From positions 64,170 to 128,169 of the forward strand of contig NZ_LMPT01000023.1 in the NCBI RefSeq assembly GCF_001424425.1: 64,000 nt of DNA. The letters are read 5' to 3'. The position numbers and the translations under genes are program-made. This stretch comes from Acidovorax sp. Leaf191. Its GTDB lineage: Bacteria; Pseudomonadota; Gammaproteobacteria; Burkholderiales; Burkholderiaceae_C. Positions 44,049 to 53,746 of the stretch are shown here, piece by piece. The notes under the pieces are model-generated. The model did not search any database and was not told the DNA's origin. It worked only from the letters and a program-made list of their open reading frames with translations. The number at the start of each line of letters is the position of its first letter. Positions within the stretch are counted from its first letter, which is position 1.

Positions 44049-44786
44049 ATGTCCACGCTGACCGAAAGCGCGAGCACAGCGCTGCAACTCACCCTCTCCT
44101 TCGACCCGGTCCTGTGGGCCATCGTGGGCCGCTCCCTGTCGGTCAGCGCCACCGCCTGCCTGCTGGCCTGCGGCCTGGGGCTGGTGCTGGGGGCATGGCT
44201 CGGGGTGGCGCGGTTTGCGGGGCGCGGCGCGGTCCTGGCCGTGCTCAACACCCTGCTGGCCGTGCCGTCCGTGGTGGTGGGGCTGGTGGTGTATCTGCTG
44301 CTGTCGCGCAGCGGGCCGCTCGGGTCCCTGGGCTGGCTGTTCAGCTTCAAGGCCATGGTGCTGGCCCAGGCCATCCTGGTGCTGCCGGTGGTCACCGCGC
44401 TCACGCGGCAGGCGGTGGAAGACGCCGAGCGCGCGCACGGCGAGCAGCTGCGCTCCCTGGGCGCGGGCACGCTACTGCGCAGCCTGCTGCTGGCGTGGGA
44501 CGAGCGCTACGCGCTGCTCACCGTGCTGATCGCATCGTTCGGGCGCGCCATCTCGGAGGTGGGCGCCGTGATGATCGTTGGCGGCAACATCGACGGCTTC
44601 ACCCGCGTCATGACCACCGCCATCGCGCTCGAGACCAGCAAGGGCGACCTGCCGCTGGCGCTGGCGCTGGGCATGCTCCTGCTGGCCGTGGTGCTGGCGC
44701 TCAACGTGGTCATCGCCCTGGTGCGCCGATGGCGCGAGCGGGTGGACGGTGCGGCCTCCGGCATGCCGGTGGGGGTGGCCGCATGA
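44049..44786 (+). CDS. tupB: Tungstate ABC transporter permease (TupB)
   Basis: A 245-residue inner-membrane permease with six helices. SLSVSATACLLACGLGLVLG opens the membrane part, and SFGRAISEVGAVMIVGGNIDG near 160 is the conserved loop of molybdate/tungstate permeases that meets the ATPase. ATG 44049 fits family N-termini. ATG 44004 has a better ribosome site but would add 15 odd residues and cover the putative operator. Its stop overlaps tupC as ATGA. Confidence 0.92.
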   Translation: MSTLTESASTALQLTLSFDPVLWAIVGRSLSVSATACLLACGLGLVLGAWLGVARFAGRGAVLAVLNTLLAVPSVVVGLVVYLLLSRSGPLGSLGWLFSFKAMVLAQAILVLPVVTALTRQAVEDAERAHGEQLRSLGAGTLLRSLLLAWDERYALLTVLIASFGRAISEVGAVMIVGGNIDGFTRVMTTAIALETSKGDLPLALALGMLLLAVVLALNVVIALVRRWRERVDGAASGMPVGVAA

Positions 44787-45568
44787 GCGCAGTGCACACC
44801 ACCCAAGGCGTGGAGATGGCCGGCGCGCCAGGCCAGCCAGCCGCCAACGACGGCGCCCCGTGGGTGGACCTGCGCCACGTCTCGGTGCGCTATGGCGCCG
44901 TGGTGGCGCTGGCGAATGTCAGCCTGTGCATCGTGCCCGGCGAGCGCGTGGCCCTGGTGGGCGCCAACGGCAGCGGCAAGAGCACGCTGCTGCGCGTGCT
45001 GCACGGCCTGGCCGATGCCAACGGCGGCGGAGGCCTGCACTGCAACCGCACGCTGCGCCAGGCCATGCTGTTCCAGCGGCCGCACATGCTGCGCACCAGC
45101 GCCCTGAACAACGTGGCGCTGGCCCTGTGGCTGCGCGGCACGCGCTGGCGCGATGCCCGGTTGGCCGCGCTCACGGCGCTGCAGCGCGTGGGTCTGCAGG
45201 GCATCGCCGCGCAGAACGCGCGCACCCTGTCGGGCGGGCAGCAGCAGCGGCTGGCGCTGGCCCGCGCCTGGGCGCTGCGGCCGGATGTGCTGCTGCTCGA
45301 CGAGCCCACCGCCAGCCTGGACCCGCACGCCAAGCGCGAGGTCGAGGCCCTGATGGCCGACTTCGCCGCCAGCCACGGCGCTGGCGGTCCCGCCCACCCG
45401 GTGACCATGGTGTTCAGCAGCCACAACCTGGGCCAGGTCAAGCGCCTGGCCAGCCGCGTGATCTACATGGAACACGGCCGCCTGGTGGCCGACCTGCCGG
45501 TGCACGACTTCTTCAACGGCCCCCTGCCCGAGGCCGCCCGTCTGTTTGTCAAAGGAGAACTGGTATGA
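44783..45568 (+). CDS. tupC: Tungstate ABC transporter ATP-binding protein (TupC)
   Basis: A 261-residue ATPase. Walker [10 protein letters not shown] at 60-68, signature LSGGQQQR at 149-156, Walker B VLLLDEP at 169-175. A Q-loop region with QAMLFQRPHML is present. It energises TupB. The start overlaps tupB and the stop overlaps tupA, so all three are translationally coupled. Confidence 0.93.
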   Translation: MSAVHTTQGVEMAGAPGQPAANDGAPWVDLRHVSVRYGAVVALANVSLCIVPGERVALVGANGSGKSTLLRVLHGLADANGGGGLHCNRTLRQAMLFQRPHMLRTSALNNVALALWLRGTRWRDARLAALTALQRVGLQGIAAQNARTLSGGQQQRLALARAWALRPDVLLLDEPTASLDPHAKREVEALMADFAASHGAGGPAHPVTMVFSSHNLGQVKRLASRVIYMEHGRLVADLPVHDFFNGPLPEAARLFVKGELV

Positions 45569-46479
45569 AAAGAACTGCCCCCCACGCTCGCCACCCCGTG
45601 CCGTCGCTGTCGCCCGAGGGCTCCGCTTTCTCGTCCCGGGGTGGCCCGGTGATGAAGAATTTCAAGCTTTTGGGCCCTGTACCGCGCATTCAGCAAGCGC
45701 TGGTAGCTATTATTTTTGTAGCGTCTGGCGCGGCTGCTGCGCAGAGCATCACGATGGCGTCCACCACATCTACCGAGCAGTCGGGGCTGTTCGGCCACCT
45801 GCTGCCCGAGTTCAAGAAGACCAGCGGCATCGACCTGAAGGTGGTGGCCCTGGGCACGGGCCAGGCGCTGGACATGGCGCGCCGGGGCGACGCCGACGTG
45901 CTGTTCGTGCACGACCAGGCAGCCGAGGAGAAATTCGTGGCCGATGGCTGGGGCGTGAAGCGCTACCCCGTCATGTACAACGACTTCATCCTCGTCGGCC
46001 CCAAGGACGACCCGGCAGGCACGCGCGGCAAGGACATCGTGCAGGCGCTGCAAAAGCTCGCGGCGGGCAACGGCAACTTCGTCTCGCGCGGCGACAAGAG
46101 CGGCACGCACGCTGCCGAGCTGCGCTACTGGAAGCTTGCGGGCGCCGATGCCGCCAAGGGCAGCGGCTACAAGGAATGCGGCTGCGGTATGGGTCCCGCG
46201 CTCAACATCGCGGCGTCGAGCAACGCCTACGTGCTGGCCGACCGCGGCACCTGGCTCAACTTCAAGAACCGCGCCGACCTGGCCATCCTGGTCGAGGGCG
46301 ACACCAAGCTCTTCAACCAGTACGGCGTGATGGTGGTCAACCCTGCCAAGCACCCGCACGTCAAGGCGCAGGACGCGCAGAAATTCGTCGACTGGGTCGT
46401 GTCGCCCGCGGGCCAGCAGGTCATCGCCAGCTACAAGATCGGCGGCGAGCAACTGTTCTTCCCGAACGCGAGCAAGTGA
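45565..46479 (+). CDS. tupA: Tungstate-binding periplasmic protein (TupA)
   Basis: A 304-residue binding protein whose oxyanion motif TTST (67-70, in MASTTSTEQSG) and DVLFVHDQAAEEKF region mark TupA rather than ModA. AAAGGAG precedes ATG 45565, which overlaps the tupC stop. The N-terminus is unusual: about 30 polar residues precede M30, and residues 34-53, the hydrophobic core of the signal peptide (LLGPVPRIQQALVAIIFVAS), are encoded by a family B repeat. Cleavage is likely before Q60. A second start at ATG 45652 (M30) would give a normal signal length. Confidence 0.92.
   Translation: MKRTAPHARHPVPSLSPEGSAFSSRGGPVMKNFKLLGPVPRIQQALVAIIFVASGAAAAQSITMASTTSTEQSGLFGHLLPEFKKTSGIDLKVVALGTGQALDMARRGDADVLFVHDQAAEEKFVADGWGVKRYPVMYNDFILVGPKDDPAGTRGKDIVQALQKLAAGNGNFVSRGDKSGTHAAELRYWKLAGADAAKGSGYKECGCGMGPALNIAASSNAYVLADRGTWLNFKNRADLAILVEGDTKLFNQYGVMVVNPAKHPHVKAQDAQKFVDWVVSPAGQQVIASYKIGGEQLFFPNASK
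45664..45723 (+). repeat. Family B hairpin repeat, copy 6, inside tupA
   Basis: GCTTTTGGGCCCTGTACCGC, then AAGCGCTGGTAGCTATTATT and TTTGTAGC, read in frame as the signal peptide. Confidence 0.8.
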
Positions 46480-46562
46480 ACCCCCCTGAGGCGCTGCGCG
46501 CCATCCCGCCAGGGGGACGCCACCCGTGGCCCGGTGAAGCCGGCTCCACGGGGGCGCTGGCC
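46480..46562 (+). repeat. Family A stop-codon-linked repeat, copy 7
   Basis: Directly after the tupA TGA: ACCCCCCTGAGGCGC, CCCGCCAGGGGGACGCCACC and a CCGGTGAAGCCGG hairpin with CCCGTGG/CCACGGG flanks. Confidence 0.85.
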
Positions 46563-46615
46563 TGCGGCGCGCCGCTCTGCTAACCCCCCGGGTGAAGGCA
46601 TCGTCCGGTGGGGAC

Positions 46616-47092
46616 TCAGCCCCACAGGCCGGGCTTGTTCACCATCAGGTAGAACACCACGACCATCGCGATGAACGCGGGGTAGCCCAGCGCTTCCCAC
46701 CAGCGGGCGCAGCGCCAGTACTGCGGGGGCAGGGCGCTGCCTGTGCACGCAGCCTCTGCCGCCATGTCGCGCATGCGCAGCTGCAGCCACACCACCGGAA
46801 GCCAGCAGGCGCCCGCCAGCACATACAGCCCCAGTGACAGCGCCAGCCACGGCGTTGTCAAAGGCAGGCCCAGCATGTACGCCATGCCCAGCCCTGTGGC
46901 GGGCTGTACGAACACCGTGGGCGTGGTGAACCACCAGTCCGCCCGCACCACCAGCCGCGTGACCACGGCCTGCGCCTGCACGTTGCCGCTGCGGTTGGTG
47001 AAGAACATGTAGAACGCCGAGCCCAGGCCCGTGCCCACCAGCAGCATGCTGGAGACGATGTGGATCCACTTGAGGGTGAGGTACAGGCTCAT
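46616..47092 (-). CDS. DUF2269-family membrane protein
   Basis: A 158-residue protein with four helices, opening MSLYLTLKWIHIVSSMLLVGTGLG, a typical DUF2269 start, and ending in MVNKPGLWG. The function of the family is unknown; histidine and tryptophan positions hint at cofactor or quinone contact. Its ATG overlaps the DoxX-like stop. Last gene of the five-gene overlapping operon. Confidence 0.85.
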   Translation of the reverse strand: MSLYLTLKWIHIVSSMLLVGTGLGSAFYMFFTNRSGNVQAQAVVTRLVVRADWWFTTPTVFVQPATGLGMAYMLGLPLTTPWLALSLGLYVLAGACWLPVVWLQLRMRDMAAEAACTGSALPPQYWRCARWWEALGYPAFIAMVVVFYLMVNKPGLWG

Positions 47093-47487
47093 GGTCGGCT
47101 TGTTGGCGCAGCGTGCGGCGTGGCCTGCAGCAGCACCCACAGGATGGCGGCGATGGGCAGGTTCTTGGTCAAGGGCCCCAGCGGGTGCAGCCACAGGTCG
47201 GGCTGGATCACCGTGGCCAGCACCGTCACGGTGGCCATCAGCGCCAGCGCGGCGGCATACGCGGCGCGGCCCGGGCGTAGCGCCATCCACACGCCCAGCA
47301 CCGCATCGGCAGCGGCGCCGCCCAGGATGAGTGCAGCGGTCCAGCGGGGCGTCTTCAGCGCGGCCGGCAGGCCGGCCAGCAGGTCGCGGCTTTGGCCGTG
47401 CAGCTCCCACACGCTGACGACAGCCGTGATGAGCCACACGGCCACGAGGCTGTAGCGCAGCAGGCGCAAGGTTGCTTGCGGGAACAT
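47089..47487 (-). CDS. DoxX-like membrane protein
   Basis: A 132-residue protein with four helices: LRYSLVAVWLITAVVSVWELHGQSRDLLAGL and LGVWMALRPGR, followed by a LPIAAILWVLLQ end. This pattern matches the DoxX-like domain often fused behind an NAD(P)-binding domain in other bacteria; here the oxidoreductase is a separate gene two positions upstream. ATG 47487 overlaps the SRPBCC stop as ATGA, which fixes the start. Confidence 0.8.
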   Translation of the reverse strand: MFPQATLRLLRYSLVAVWLITAVVSVWELHGQSRDLLAGLPAALKTPRWTAALILGGAAADAVLGVWMALRPGRAAYAAALALMATVTVLATVIQPDLWLHPLGPLTKNLPIAAILWVLLQATPHAAPTSRP

Positions 47488-48029
47488 CAGCGGGCTGGGG
47501 GCGTTGTGGCAGCAGCGTGTACCGGCACCACGGGCAGTTCGTACCGACTTTGCTGCCACGTGTGGATATCGTTCGAATGGTGCTGCAAGAATTTCTCCAG
47601 GCGCTGGAAGCGATCACGTGTTTTGCGGACGAACACCCAGTTCACCAGGGGTTCCATGAACCACCGCAAGAGCCTTGGACCGGTGCGGAATGTGTAGGTG
47701 TATACCAGCTGCGAGTTGCCGGAGCCCACGGGTTCGTGGCGCATCGATGCAGCCCAGTGCACAAACGGGAAAGAACGTCCGACCATGGTTGCCGCTGCCA
47801 GTAGGGGGCGGTCGTACTGTATGAAGCGGGTACGCATCGACAACGTGCGCAGAGCGCCTGCACCGGCGTTCTCCGTCATTGCGCCCACGCTGGGGCAGCT
47901 CGAACCATCCAGTACCTGCGTATCACGCACCAGAGAATCCCACTGAACTTTCCACTCATGGTAGTGAAATGCATCGAACACGATGTCTGCGCGTGCAGGC
48001 ATAGGGAACGTCAACTTTCCGTGGGCCAT
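47487..48029 (-). CDS. SRPBCC-family protein
   Basis: A 180-residue soluble protein with the START/SRPBCC pattern: HGKLTFPMPARADIVFDAF at the N-terminus, then alternating strands and a long C-terminal helix (MEPLVNWVFVRKTRDRFQRLEKFLQHH). It may bind a hydrophobic ligand. Its GC content is slightly below its neighbours. ATG 48029 overlaps the TAA of the oxidoreductase gene (TAATG). Confidence 0.78.
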   Translation of the reverse strand: MAHGKLTFPMPARADIVFDAFHYHEWKVQWDSLVRDTQVLDGSSCPSVGAMTENAGAGALRTLSMRTRFIQYDRPLLAAATMVGRSFPFVHWAASMRHEPVGSGNSQLVYTYTFRTGPRLLRWFMEPLVNWVFVRKTRDRFQRLEKFLQHHSNDIHTWQQSRYELPVVPVHAAATTPPAR

Positions 48030-49156
48030 TAGGCTTCTTCCACCACATCGGTCACCATGCCCCAGCGTTCGAATTCAGGCGCGAAGGATTCGAGTGCGAG
48101 CAGGCCCGTGCTGGTGTGCGCACCCAGCGGCAAGGGGTTGCCGGCCGCCAGGCGCCGCGCGAGCAGGATGGCGGCCATGCACGGGATCTCCGGGCCGTGG
48201 TCGTGGTCGGCCGCGATGTGCCAGGCGCGGCGGCGCGTGTGGCCGTGGGCATCCGTGCCGGCCACGCGCACCACCATGCCGCCCAGCGGCGTGCCCAGCA
48301 CGTCCAGCACGCCGCCCGCGCGGTGCAGCAGCCCGGCCAGGCGCTCGGGGTGCGGCAGCAGGCCCCAGTGGCGCAGCGCGGCGATGGCGGCGAAGCTGCG
48401 CTGCGCCAGGCCCACCTCCAGCGCGGCTCGGAACACCACGCGGTCGCGCACCTGGTAGCGCTGTGGGAACAGCTCCAGGTCCGGGATGTCGCACACCGCG
48501 GCCAGGCGGGGCCGCAGCCGCTGGAAGTGCACCGGCACTGGGTCGGCCCACCCGCGTCGGGGCTGCCACCGGCCGCCGTCCCACACCGGGATGGGCACGC
48601 CGCAATAGCTCAGCACCGCCGCCAGCGTGGCCTGCCCGCGCGGTGCGCGCTGGGCGGGGGCGATGCAGATGTCGATGCTGTCGATGTGCTGCCAGCCGGC
48701 GCACAGGTGGTCGATGACGGCGGACGACAGCGCGGGCACGGTGCTCGCGCCCGTGACGGCGGTGCGCTGCGCCGCAGCGAAGGTGCCGTGCACCGCCGCC
48801 GGGAAGTCGCACACGAAGCGGCGCCCGTCGGCCAGGTCGATGTAGTGCGCCCCGGCCTCGGCCGCTGCCTGCGCCACGGCATAGGCCTGCGCCTGGAACG
48901 GGCCGGCCGTGTGGATGACCAGGCCCACGTCCCAGGCGCGCAGCTGGTCGGCCAGGCCCGGGGCCTGGTGGTCCAGCGCCACGCCGCGTGCGCCGTGGTG
49001 CAGCGTGTCTGCCAGCGCTTGCGCGCGGGCTGCATCGCGGCCTGCCACCAGCAGGGTCATGTGGTGGTGCTGGGACGGGTCGCCTGCCAGGGCGCGGCAG
49101 ATGCGCGCGCCGAAGTTGCCATAGCCGCCCAGGACCAGTGTGGTGAGTGTTTTCAC
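48029..49156 (-). CDS. Saccharopine dehydrogenase-like NAD(P)-binding oxidoreductase
   Basis: A 375-residue protein. A Rossmann motif, VLGGYGNFGARICRAL, lies at residues 8-23, followed by VIHTAGPFQAQAYAVAQAAAEAGAHYIDLADG, the core of the saccharopine dehydrogenase family. The remainder is a substrate domain I cannot place. The start is GTG 49156, overlapping the TGA of the EAL gene as GTGA. The substrate may be a lipid or quinone given the membrane partners; inference only. Confidence 0.85.
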   Translation of the reverse strand: MKTLTTLVLGGYGNFGARICRALAGDPSQHHHMTLLVAGRDAARAQALADTLHHGARGVALDHQAPGLADQLRAWDVGLVIHTAGPFQAQAYAVAQAAAEAGAHYIDLADGRRFVCDFPAAVHGTFAAAQRTAVTGASTVPALSSAVIDHLCAGWQHIDSIDICIAPAQRAPRGQATLAAVLSYCGVPIPVWDGGRWQPRRGWADPVPVHFQRLRPRLAAVCDIPDLELFPQRYQVRDRVVFRAALEVGLAQRSFAAIAALRHWGLLPHPERLAGLLHRAGGVLDVLGTPLGGMVVRVAGTDAHGHTRRRAWHIAADHDHGPEIPCMAAILLARRLAAGNPLPLGAHTSTGLLALESFAPEFERWGMVTDVVEEA

Positions 49157-50886
49157 GAATGAGAGGGATGAACGGAGTGCAGAAAGTCGGGCCCGGAGGC
49201 GCGCGACGCGGACAGCACCGGCGCCGCCGCAGCGCTGCCAGCGGCCGCCCGGGTGGTGTGGGAGAGCAGGGCCTGCAGTGCCTTGCGGCGCGGCTGCATC
49301 TCGTTGGCGTACCAGGCCGGCACGCTGGCCGATGCCATGGGCTTGCTGTACAGGTAGCCCTGGATGGCGTGCAGGCCCGCGGCCGCCACGGCTTGCAGTT
49401 CGTCCGCGGTCTCCACGCCCTCCACCACCACCGACAGGCCGAACTCGCGGGTCAGCGCCCCGATGTGCCGCAGCAGCGACTGCCTGCGCGCATCGCTGGC
49501 CAATTGCTGCACGAACAACCGGTCGCACTTGACGCCCGCGATCGGCAGGTCCGCCAGCATGCCCAGCGACGAGTAGCCGGTGCCGAAGTCGTCCATCACC
49601 ACCGCGATGCCCAGCGTGCCCAGCGCCTGCAGCGCATCCACCATGGGTGCACCCAGCGCGATCACGGCGTGCTCGGTCATCTCCAGCCGCAGCGCGTGGT
49701 GCGGCAGGGCGCGCTGCGCGAGTTCTGCGCGCAGCCAGTCGCAAAATCCGGGCGCCAGCAGCGTGCTGGGTGCCACGTTCACGCTGATGGTGATCTGAAG
49801 CAGCCCTTGTTCGCGCCAGGCGGCCAGGCAGTCCAGCGCGTTGCGCAGGATCATGCGGTCCACATCGGCAGTGCGGCCCTGCAGCTCGCAGGCCAGCAGA
49901 AAGATCTCGGGGTTGAGCGGGCCCAGGGCCGGGTCTTTCACGCGCAGCAGCGCCTCGAACTGCACGCCGGGCTGGCGCAGGTCCACGATGGGCTGAAAGT
50001 GCAGTGCCAGCCGGTCGGGCTGCAGCAGGTCGTGCAGCCGGTCGGCGATGAGCGACAGCTGCATGTCGCGCTCGGGGTTGTGCGCCATGTTGGACGCCCG
50101 CATCATCGACAGCCCGCGGCGCAGCAGCTGCTGGCGGCCTGCATCGAAGTGCATGTTGCGCAGCTGCTCCACGGCCAGCGCCGTGCCGAACACCAGCACG
50201 CAGACCAGCAGCGCGCTGTTGTGCGCCGTGTCGCCAGCCGGGACGCTGAGCAGGCCGAACGTGTTGACCAGCAGCCAGTGCAGCAGCAGGATGGCCGCGC
50301 CGCACACGGCTTTTTCTTCCCACGACCGGCGCAGCAGATGGGGTGTGAGGACGCTCATCTTCACCGCCCGGTGGCGGATGGATGTCCAGGTGGCCAGGCA
50401 CAGCGCAATGGCAGCCGCCAGCACGATCGCCGTCCAGTTCACCGTGGCAAAGCTGCGCACCAAGTCCTGCGTGATGGTGAAGTGCGCCAGCAGCATGCCC
50501 GCCGCCAGGCAGGCCCCCGCCATCGCGATGTGCAGTTTTCGGGCGCTGGTGCTCAGCGTCGGTATGGTCAGGCGCGTGCTCACCGCCATGATGATGAGCC
50601 CGCTGAGGGCGGGCACCAGGTCGAGTGCCACCGCGTGGTGCGCCAGCTCTTCATACAGAAAGAGGCCCACCACATCCAGCGCCCACACGATGCAGCCGAT
50701 GCCCAGCGATGCGTGCGATGCACTCACGCGCCGGCTGGGCGGGTCGGCCGAGAACGCCGTGTGCTCCACCAGGCGCTGGCACACGTGCACCACCAAAGAC
50801 GCAGTCACCCAGAACAGCAGGCCCTGCAGCGGCGCAGGAAAACCCACCCCGAACGCCTGCGCGGCGTCATGCCAGATTGAAACCAT
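49153..50886 (-). CDS. Membrane-bound EAL-domain cyclic-di-GMP phosphodiesterase
   Basis: A 577-residue protein. The N-terminal about 230 residues contain seven or eight hydrophobic helices (a sensor module I do not recognise). The C-terminal EAL domain has EALLR at 311-315, DDFGTGYSS at 431-439, the catalytic lysine in GVKCDRLFV and EGVET; the residues for hydrolysis appear intact. There is no GGDEF domain. It is the first gene of the overlapping operon, ending in a GTGA overlap with the oxidoreductase. The Ala-rich tail is probably disordered. Confidence 0.88.
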   Translation of the reverse strand: MVSIWHDAAQAFGVGFPAPLQGLLFWVTASLVVHVCQRLVEHTAFSADPPSRRVSASHASLGIGCIVWALDVVGLFLYEELAHHAVALDLVPALSGLIIMAVSTRLTIPTLSTSARKLHIAMAGACLAAGMLLAHFTITQDLVRSFATVNWTAIVLAAAIALCLATWTSIRHRAVKMSVLTPHLLRRSWEEKAVCGAAILLLHWLLVNTFGLLSVPAGDTAHNSALLVCVLVFGTALAVEQLRNMHFDAGRQQLLRRGLSMMRASNMAHNPERDMQLSLIADRLHDLLQPDRLALHFQPIVDLRQPGVQFEALLRVKDPALGPLNPEIFLLACELQGRTADVDRMILRNALDCLAAWREQGLLQITISVNVAPSTLLAPGFCDWLRAELAQRALPHHALRLEMTEHAVIALGAPMVDALQALGTLGIAVVMDDFGTGYSSLGMLADLPIAGVKCDRLFVQQLASDARRQSLLRHIGALTREFGLSVVVEGVETADELQAVAAAGLHAIQGYLYSKPMASASVPAWYANEMQPRRKALQALLSHTTRAAAGSAAAAPVLSASRASGPDFLHSVHPSHS

Positions 50887-50947
50887 GTTGCCCCACCCCC
50901 GTTGTAGGCGGTCATCATACGACCCGGGGACGGGCCCACTGTTGCGC

Positions 50948-52048
50948 TCAGTTGACGATGGCCACGCCCTTGATCTGTGCATACACCGGCTTGCCCGCCA
51001 CCAGGCCGAGCGCCTGGGCCGAACGCTCGGTGACCCGCGCCAACAGCCGCGTGGGCCCGGCGTCCAGCGCCACCATCAGCTGGCCCGGGCTGTCGTGCGC
51101 CACGTGGGCCACCGTGGCAGGCAGGATGTTGAGGATGCTCGTGCCTGCAGGCGGAGTGAGCGCAATGCTCACGTCCCGCGCCTGGATGCGCAGGCGGATC
51201 GGCGCGCCCACCGCATGCGCACCGGGGCTCACCAGCAGCAGCTGTCCGCCCGCGAAAGCCACCGTGGTGACCAGGTCGTGGTCGTCGTGCTGCATGACCT
51301 GGCCTTCGATCACCGTGGCGGCGGCGTCGCCATGGGCCAGGGGCAGGTCGAGCCGCACGAGCAGTTCGGCGGTGGGGCCGTGGGCGCGCACGCGGCCATC
51401 GTCCAGCAGCACCATGTGGGCGGCCAGGCGGGCCACTTCATCGATGGCGTGGCTCACGTACAGCACCGGGATGTCGAGTGTGCGGTGCAGTGTGTCGAGG
51501 TAAGGCAGGACCTCGGCCTTGCGCTGCGCATCCAGCGCGGCCAGGGGCTCGTCCATGAGCAGCAGGCGCGGGCTGGTGGTGAGGGCCCGCGCAATCGCCA
51601 CGCGCTGGCGCTCGCCGCCCGACAGGGCCTGGGGCTTGCGGTCCATGAGGTGGTGGATGCCCAGCAGATCCACCGCTTGCTCCAGCGCCACCTGGCGGCG
51701 CGCCGGCGGCGTGCGCTTTTGGCCGTAGCCGATGTTGCCCTGCACCGTGAGGTGGTCGAACAGGCTCGCTTCCTGGAACACATAGCCCAGAGCGCGCTCG
51801 TGCGTGGCCCGCCAGATGTGCTGTGCGTCGTCCTGCCAGGTCTCGCCGTTGACCTGCACGTGCCCCGGCTGCGCACGCTCCAGGCCCGCGATGGCGCGCA
51901 GGCAGGTGGTCTTGCCGCAGCCCGAGGGGCCGAACAGCGCGGTCACCCCGCGCCCGGGCAGGCGCAGGTCCACATCCAGCGTGAAGCCGGGGCGTGCCAG
52001 GTGCAGGCGCGCCTCGATCTGCTGAGAACTCGGTGGGTTGGCGCTCAT
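50948..52048 (-). CDS. modC: Molybdate ABC transporter ATP-binding protein (ModC)
   Basis: A 366-residue ATPase with Walker A GPSGCGKTT at 40-48, signature LSGGERQR near 140, MDEPLAALD after it and a C-terminal TOBE/Mop domain (about 295-366; SALGLVAGKP-type end). The TOBE domain marks ModC and allows oxyanion feedback. ATG 52048 overlaps the modB stop as ATGA; the codon before it is a GTG. Confidence 0.94.
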   Translation of the reverse strand: MSANPPSSQQIEARLHLARPGFTLDVDLRLPGRGVTALFGPSGCGKTTCLRAIAGLERAQPGHVQVNGETWQDDAQHIWRATHERALGYVFQEASLFDHLTVQGNIGYGQKRTPPARRQVALEQAVDLLGIHHLMDRKPQALSGGERQRVAIARALTTSPRLLLMDEPLAALDAQRKAEVLPYLDTLHRTLDIPVLYVSHAIDEVARLAAHMVLLDDGRVRAHGPTAELLVRLDLPLAHGDAAATVIEGQVMQHDDHDLVTTVAFAGGQLLLVSPGAHAVGAPIRLRIQARDVSIALTPPAGTSILNILPATVAHVAHDSPGQLMVALDAGPTRLLARVTERSAQALGLVAGKPVYAQIKGVAIVN

Positions 52049-52728
52049 CACGACACCATCGACGCCCGGCGCCGCGTGAGGTTCAGGCCCAGCAGCACCA
52101 GGAAGGAAAACACGACCATGCCCCCGGCCAGCCAGTGCGCCTGCGTGTACTCCAGCGCTTCCACATGGTCATAGATCTGTACCGACACCACGCGCGTCAC
52201 GCCGGGGATGTTGCCGCCCAGCATCAGCACCACGCCGAACTCGCCCACCGTGTGCGCAAAGCTCAGGATCGCCGCGGTGATGAAGCCTGGGCGGGCCAGC
52301 GGCAGCGCCACGGTGAAGAACCGGTCCAGCGGCCCGGCGCCCAGCGTGGCAGCGGCTTCGAGCGGCCGCCGGCCGATGCTCTCGAACGCATGCTGCAGCG
52401 GCTGCACCGCGAACGGCAGCGAATAGATGAGCGAGCCCGCCACCAGCCCCCAGAAGGTGAAGGGCAGGGTGCCCAGCCCCAGGCTCTGCGTGAACTGCCC
52501 GATGGGCCCATGCGGCCCCATCGTGACCAGCAGGTAAAAGCCGATCACCGTGGGCGGCAGCACCAGCGGCAGCGCCACCACGGCGGACACCGGCCCGCGC
52601 CAGCGCGACGGCGTGTGCGCCAGCCACCAGGCCAACGGCGTGCACAGCACCAGCAGCAGCGCCATGGTGGTGCCGGCCAGGCGCAGCGTCAGGCCGATGG
52701 CCGCCAGATCGGCGCTGGAAAAGGGCAT
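52048..52728 (-). CDS. modB: Molybdate ABC transporter permease (ModB)
   Basis: A 226-residue permease with five or six helices. [21 protein letters not shown] and [18 protein letters not shown] motifs are the ModB signatures, the latter being the loop that docks ModC. I use ATG 52728; a GTG at 52785 would add 19 residues and has a poorly spaced site. Confidence 0.93.
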   Translation of the reverse strand: MPFSSADLAAIGLTLRLAGTTMALLLVLCTPLAWWLAHTPSRWRGPVSAVVALPLVLPPTVIGFYLLVTMGPHGPIGQFTQSLGLGTLPFTFWGLVAGSLIYSLPFAVQPLQHAFESIGRRPLEAAATLGAGPLDRFFTVALPLARPGFITAAILSFAHTVGEFGVVLMLGGNIPGVTRVVSVQIYDHVEALEYTQAHWLAGGMVVFSFLVLLGLNLTRRRASMVS

Positions 52729-52790
52729 GGAGCGTCGGAAAGTGTCTTGGAAGTCGGGAAGGGGTGCCAGGCGATTTGCGCACACGCCCT

Positions 52791-53632
<842 letters not shown>

Positions 53633-53746
53633 TGCAGATCGCTGTGGTGTGCTGGTGGGGCCAGGGGGGCCGGCTGCGCCGGGTCAGGCCAATGGAGGCA
53701 GCCGCACCGGCCAGGCCGCAGTCGGCTGCGCTGTAAGCTTTGGCGG

